This document shows positions 61,110 to 64,000 of a stretch of 64,000 nucleotides of DNA, one piece after another (the stretch's first letter is position 1; each line of letters begins with the position of its first letter). Made by a program: the position numbers and the translations under genes. Source of the DNA: Halomonas sp. 1513 (lineage in GTDB: Bacteria > Pseudomonadota > Gammaproteobacteria > Pseudomonadales > Halomonadaceae); NCBI GenBank assembly GCA_001971685.1, contig CP019326.1, forward strand, positions 2,914,001-2,978,000, given 5' to 3'. A model generated the notes under the pieces. That model saw only the letters and a list, made by a program, of their open reading frames with translations. It did not search any database and was not told the DNA's origin.

Positions 61110-62300
61110 TCAGAGCGACTGCCCGCAGGCCACCCCCGACGCCCACGCCCACTGGAAGTTATAGCCGCCCAACTCGCCGGTGACGTCGAGCACCTCGCCA
61201 ATGAAGCGCAGCTGCGGCATGTCGTTCACGGCGAAGGTCTTGGAGGAGATCGCCTGGGTATCGACGCCGCCCATGGTCACCTCGGCGGTGCGCCAGCCCT
61301 CGGTGCCGGCCGGTTTGAGTCGCCACGCCGACAGGCGCTGCTGCCATGTCTCCAGTTGGGCGTTGGAGAGCTCGGCCAGGGTCGGCGACTCGCCGTACCA
61401 CTCGCCCATCGCCGTGGCCAGGCGCCGGGGTAAGTGCTCACTCAGCCAGGTCATCAACTGTCGACGCGGCGTCTCGCGCCGCGCCGCGGCCAGCGCCTGC
61501 GCCACGTCGAGATTCGATAGCAGGTCGATCTGCAGCTCGTCGCCGGGCTGCCAGTAGCTCGAGATCTGCAGCATGGCCGGCCCCGACAGTCCGCGATGGG
61601 TAAACAGCAGTGGCTCACGATAGTGCCCGTGGCGCTGGCCGTCGCGGCGACAGTGAACGCTCACCTCGCAGGCCACCCCGGCAAGCTCGCTGGCGCGCGC
61701 CTTCCACTGCGAGGTGAGGGTAAAGGGCACCAGCGCCGGGCGCGTCTCGGTGACCGTCAGGCCGAACTGGCGGGCGATATCGTAGCCGAAGCCGCTGGCG
61801 CCCATGGTCGGAATCGACAGGCCTCCACAGGCCACCACGACCGCCCCGGCATCAATAGGCCCTTGCGAGGTAAGCAAGCGCATACTCTCACCGCGGCGCT
61901 CGATCCCGGTGACCGAGGTCTTGAGCGCCACCTCGGTGCCGGCCCACTCGCACTCGGTGAGCAGCATGGCGACGATCTGCTTGGCCGAGTCGGCGCAAAA
62001 CAGCTGGCCGGGGGCCTTCTCGACGTACTCGATGGCGTGGCGCTCGACCAGCTCGACGAAGTGCTCGGGCCGATAGCGCTTGAGCGCCGAGATACAGAAA
62101 TGCGGATTGCCGGAGAAAAAGTTCGCCGGCGAGGTCGCCATGTTGGTGAAGTTACAGCGCCCGCCCCCGGACATCAGGATCTTCTTGCCGGCCTTGTTGG
62201 CATGATCGATCACCAGCACCCGCCGCCCGGCGTAGCCGGCGGTGAGGGCACACATCAGGCCGGCGGCACCGGCACCGATCACAACAACGTCGTAGGTCAT
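61110..62300 (-). CDS. NAD(P)/FAD-dependent oxidoreductase, YhiN/HI0933 family (BaiN-like)
   Basis: Flavoprotein of 396 residues. An N-terminal dinucleotide motif VVVIGAGAAGLMCALTAGYAG is followed by the family block GKKILMSGGGRCNFTN near residues 38-53; a central insertion domain and the C-terminal GEVLDVTGELGGYNFQWAWASG block are present. Members are unconnected to a firm substrate in E. coli; a clostridial homologue is BaiN in bile-acid metabolism. It converges with the yqjDEK operon. Confidence 0.92.
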   Translation of the reverse strand: MTYDVVVIGAGAAGLMCALTAGYAGRRVLVIDHANKAGKKILMSGGGRCNFTNMATSPANFFSGNPHFCISALKRYRPEHFVELVERHAIEYVEKAPGQLFCADSAKQIVAMLLTECEWAGTEVALKTSVTGIERRGESMRLLTSQGPIDAGAVVVACGGLSIPTMGASGFGYDIARQFGLTVTETRPALVPFTLTSQWKARASELAGVACEVSVHCRRDGQRHGHYREPLLFTHRGLSGPAMLQISSYWQPGDELQIDLLSNLDVAQALAAARRETPRRQLMTWLSEHLPRRLATAMGEWYGESPTLAELSNAQLETWQQRLSAWRLKPAGTEGWRTAEVTMGGVDTQAISSKTFAVNDMPQLRFIGEVLDVTGELGGYNFQWAWASGVACGQSL

Positions 62301-62469
62301 GGGCAGGCGGGCTCCCGTGCATGGCCTCTTGGTGAGGCGCGTTGGCTCAGGCGCGGCATTCTAGCAAGCCCGTCAACTGGCGTCGCCCCGCCACGTTGAG
62401 CGCGACCCAAGGCGCTGTGATAGGTTGAAGGTGCACCGCACACACACGCAACGATCAAGAGGATATCTC

Positions 62470-63441
62470 ATGACGCGCATGCATCGACGGTGGCTGGTTG
62501 CCGGCACGCTCGCCTCAGGCATGACGTTCGGCCTTGCCGGACTGGCCATGGCCGACGACTTTCCCAGCGAACCGCTGACCATGGTGATTCCCTTCGGCTC
62601 CGGCGGCAGTACCGATATTCAGGGCCGGGTGCTGGCCAACGTGCTGGAAGATGAGCTCGGCCAGCCGGTCAACGTGGTCAACCAGCCCGGCGCCGGTGGC
62701 GGCGTGGCACTGACGCGCCTGGCCAACAACAGCGACGAGGGCTACACCTTCATCTATGGGCCCTCCTCGCCGATTACCTTTGGCCCGCTGGCGACCCCCA
62801 CCGACTACGCCATGGACGACTTCCGCTACGTCGCCAGCGTATCGCTGGCCCAGGCCGCCATCGTCACCGGCGAAGACCGCCCCTTCGGCGACAGCTGGGA
62901 GGACCTGCTCGAGTATGCACGCGAGAACCCCGGGGTCAGCTACGCCACCCAGACCGCCCAGGACCGGCTGATCATCGACTATATCGCCGAGCAGGAGGAC
63001 CTCGATCTGCGCGTCGTGCCCACCGAAGGTGGCTCGGGCATGGCCCCGCTGATCCTCTCCGGCGACGTCGACTTCGGCTACAGCGGCGGCACCCACTCCG
63101 GCTACGCCGACAGCGGCGAAATGCCGGTGATGCTGAGCCTGGCCGCCGACCGGCTGGTTGCCTTCCCCGATGCGCCGACGCTGGTCGAGGCCGGCTACGA
63201 CATCACCCCCGGCGACATCCTGATGGCGATAATGCCTGCCGATGTCCCCGATGAGCGCGCCGAGCGTCTCGAAGAGGCCTTAGCCAACGCCACCGAAGAC
63301 GAGCGCTTTATCGAAGTCACCGAGGAGCGCCTGCTGCTGCCGGTGGATCACATGGATGAAGCGACCCTCAGCGACACCCTCTATGGGCAGGCCGAGGCCT
63401 TTGCCGCGTTGATCGAGGAGATGGGCGGCGTAGAGGAGTAA
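62470..63441 (+). CDS. TctC-type tripartite tricarboxylate transporter substrate-binding protein
   Basis: Periplasmic binding protein of 323 residues. Signal peptide from MTRMHRRWLVAG to AMA; the mature part has the TTT family pattern IPFGSGGSTDIQGRVLANVLEDELGQPVNVVNQPGAGG and ILSGDVDFGYSGG. The carboxylate ligand is unknown. AAGAGGATATCTC precedes the ATG at 62470. Neither TctA nor TctB is adjacent, so it is an orphan that may serve a permease elsewhere. A rho-independent terminator follows. Confidence 0.9.
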   Translation: MTRMHRRWLVAGTLASGMTFGLAGLAMADDFPSEPLTMVIPFGSGGSTDIQGRVLANVLEDELGQPVNVVNQPGAGGGVALTRLANNSDEGYTFIYGPSSPITFGPLATPTDYAMDDFRYVASVSLAQAAIVTGEDRPFGDSWEDLLEYARENPGVSYATQTAQDRLIIDYIAEQEDLDLRVVPTEGGSGMAPLILSGDVDFGYSGGTHSGYADSGEMPVMLSLAADRLVAFPDAPTLVEAGYDITPGDILMAIMPADVPDERAERLEEALANATEDERFIEVTEERLLLPVDHMDEATLSDTLYGQAEAFAALIEEMGGVEE

Positions 63442-63465
63442 CCCACGCCTTTACAGTTGCACCTG

Positions 63466-63490
63466 CCGCCTCCCTCGGGAGGCGGTTTTT
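63466..63490 (+). terminator. Rho-independent terminator of the TctC-type gene
   Basis: CCGCCTCCC and GGGAGGCGG form a 9-bp stem with a 2-nt loop followed by TTTTT, 25 nt past the stop. Confidence 0.93.
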
Positions 63491-63513
63491 CGTTTATGGA
63501 ACCTTTCTTCTTG

Positions 63514-63575
63514 TACAGCTTCTGTATAGCATGGCAAAACCTCATTCTTATCACATTTACGGCCAGAGTGATAAG
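63514..63575 (+). promoter_or_regulatory. Two palindromes upstream of the RND adaptor gene
   Basis: TACAG-CTT-CTGTA (63514-63526) is followed by CTTATCAC (63547-63554) and GTGATAAG (63568-63575), an 8-bp inverted repeat with 13-nt spacing. Both lie in the 200-bp leader of the efflux gene and are AT-rich relative to surroundings; they are candidate operators for an efflux repressor. Confidence 0.4.
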
Positions 63576-63639
63576 TAGCCTAATGACAGGGGGAGCACAG
63601 GAGGTGCGCCTGCCGACTCATCGACAACGTAGAGACACC

Positions 63640-64000
63640 ATGACCCGGATATCGATGGCGCCTCGCGCCTGGCTGACGCTTGCCCTGACGCTCTCCCTGT
63701 CCCTTTCCAGCGCTATCGCCCTTTCCGACGAGCGCACCGCGGTGATTGGCGCCCGTGCCGATCAGCAGCGTTGGTCCGACCCGCTCGAAGCGCTCGGCAC
63801 CCTGCGCGCCGACGAGAGCGTGACGCTCTCGGCCACCGTCACCGAAATCGTCAGCGCGCTGAATTTTATCGACGGCGAGCAGGTAGAAGCTGGTCAGTTG
63901 CTGGTGCAGCTCGACGATAGCGAAGAGCAGGCCCAGCTGCGCGCCGCCCAGGCGCTGCGCGACGAGCGCCGCAACGCCGTTTCGCGGGCATCACAGCTGG
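63640..64000 (+). CDS. RND efflux periplasmic adaptor (membrane fusion protein), 5' part
   Basis: First 120 codons of an HlyD/AcrA-type adaptor. A signal peptide (APRAWLTLALTLSLSLSSAIA) is followed by the beta-barrel/lipoyl half: DPLEALGTLRADESVTLSATVTEIV and the lipoyl turn FIDGEQVEAGQLLVQLDDSEEQAQL, entering a helical hairpin at RAAQALRDERRNA. The paired RND pump and possibly an outer-membrane factor are expected beyond the window. Start ATG 63640 has a weak leader. Predicted to export drugs or metals across the envelope. Confidence 0.88.
   Translation, partial: MTRISMAPRAWLTLALTLSLSLSSAIALSDERTAVIGARADQQRWSDPLEALGTLRADESVTLSATVTEIVSALNFIDGEQVEAGQLLVQLDDSEEQAQLRAAQALRDERRNAVSRASQL

Noticed and set aside
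1..64000. CRISPR array, tRNA, rRNA, prophage or integron
   Set aside because: No regularly spaced repeats, tRNA-like cloverleaf ends, rRNA cores, phage structural genes or integrase were seen.

Overview
This 64-kb window looks like chromosomal sequence of a high-GC, moderately halophilic gammaproteobacterium, most likely Halomonas or a close relative. That is inferred from overall protein content, acidic proteins, and the mix of Pseudomonas-like and enterobacterial-like gene neighbourhoods; no rRNA or other taxonomic marker is present. Almost everything is intact and densely packed, and two genes (pepN at the left edge, an RND adaptor at the right edge) run off the window.

Layout. 1-4.1 kb: pepN (partial), a DUF454 membrane protein, a DODA-type dioxygenase and a small heat-shock protein. 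4.2-6.1 kb: a complete-looking group IIC intron with its reverse transcriptase/maturase, sitting directly behind the terminator of an acyl-CoA dehydrogenase gene. 6.2-10 kb: fatty-acid genes (acyl-CoA dehydrogenase with PsrA-type operators, a TetR regulator, a thiolase). 10.1-16.3 kb: an arsenic island (Acr3, a DUF3422 protein, a BASS-type carrier, ArsR, ArsJ and its partner GAPDH) whose two outward promoters share an almost identical 17-bp spacer. 16.4-22.6 kb: pstSCAB under a Pho box, with a short MITE-like insertion exactly at the pstC stop codon. 22.6-29.4 kb: a TSUP permease, a Bcr/CflA exporter, transaldolase, then an mlaA-hsbR-hsbA group (outer-membrane lipid asymmetry plus a partner-switching module) and a FabH-like synthase.

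29.4-45.9 kb: hrpA, fadD (PsrA-type operator), a three-gene operon with a vWA protein and a YafJ-type amidotransferase, oligopeptidase B, then ycgN-ycgL-rnd, and dnaX-ybaB-recR preceded by the 4.5S SRP RNA. 46.2-49.5 kb: an ATP-grasp enzyme followed by a 681-residue protein that I do not recognise as a named family but that shows a plausible Cys-His-Asn (papain-like) arrangement; this pair is the best candidate here for an undescribed system. 49.5-55.2 kb: an AbrB-type permease, TlyA, a LysR regulator and a pirin/isochorismatase/pirin group. 55.2-64 kb: a large MscK-type channel, outer-membrane phospholipase A, a yqjD-yqjE-yqjK-like operon, a YhiN-type flavoprotein, an orphan TctC-type binding protein and the start of an RND efflux adaptor.

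Two copies of an intergenic hairpin repeat (33.5 kb and 59.9 kb) differ at paired positions only in compensating ways, so the fold rather than the sequence appears to be conserved. Functional links seen in the window: arsenate entering through Pst would be handled by the adjoining GAPDH/ArsJ pair; beta-oxidation genes at 6-8 kb and fadD at 35 kb share PsrA-like operators; and MlaA, phosphatase and anti-sigma-antagonist genes are translationally packed together.
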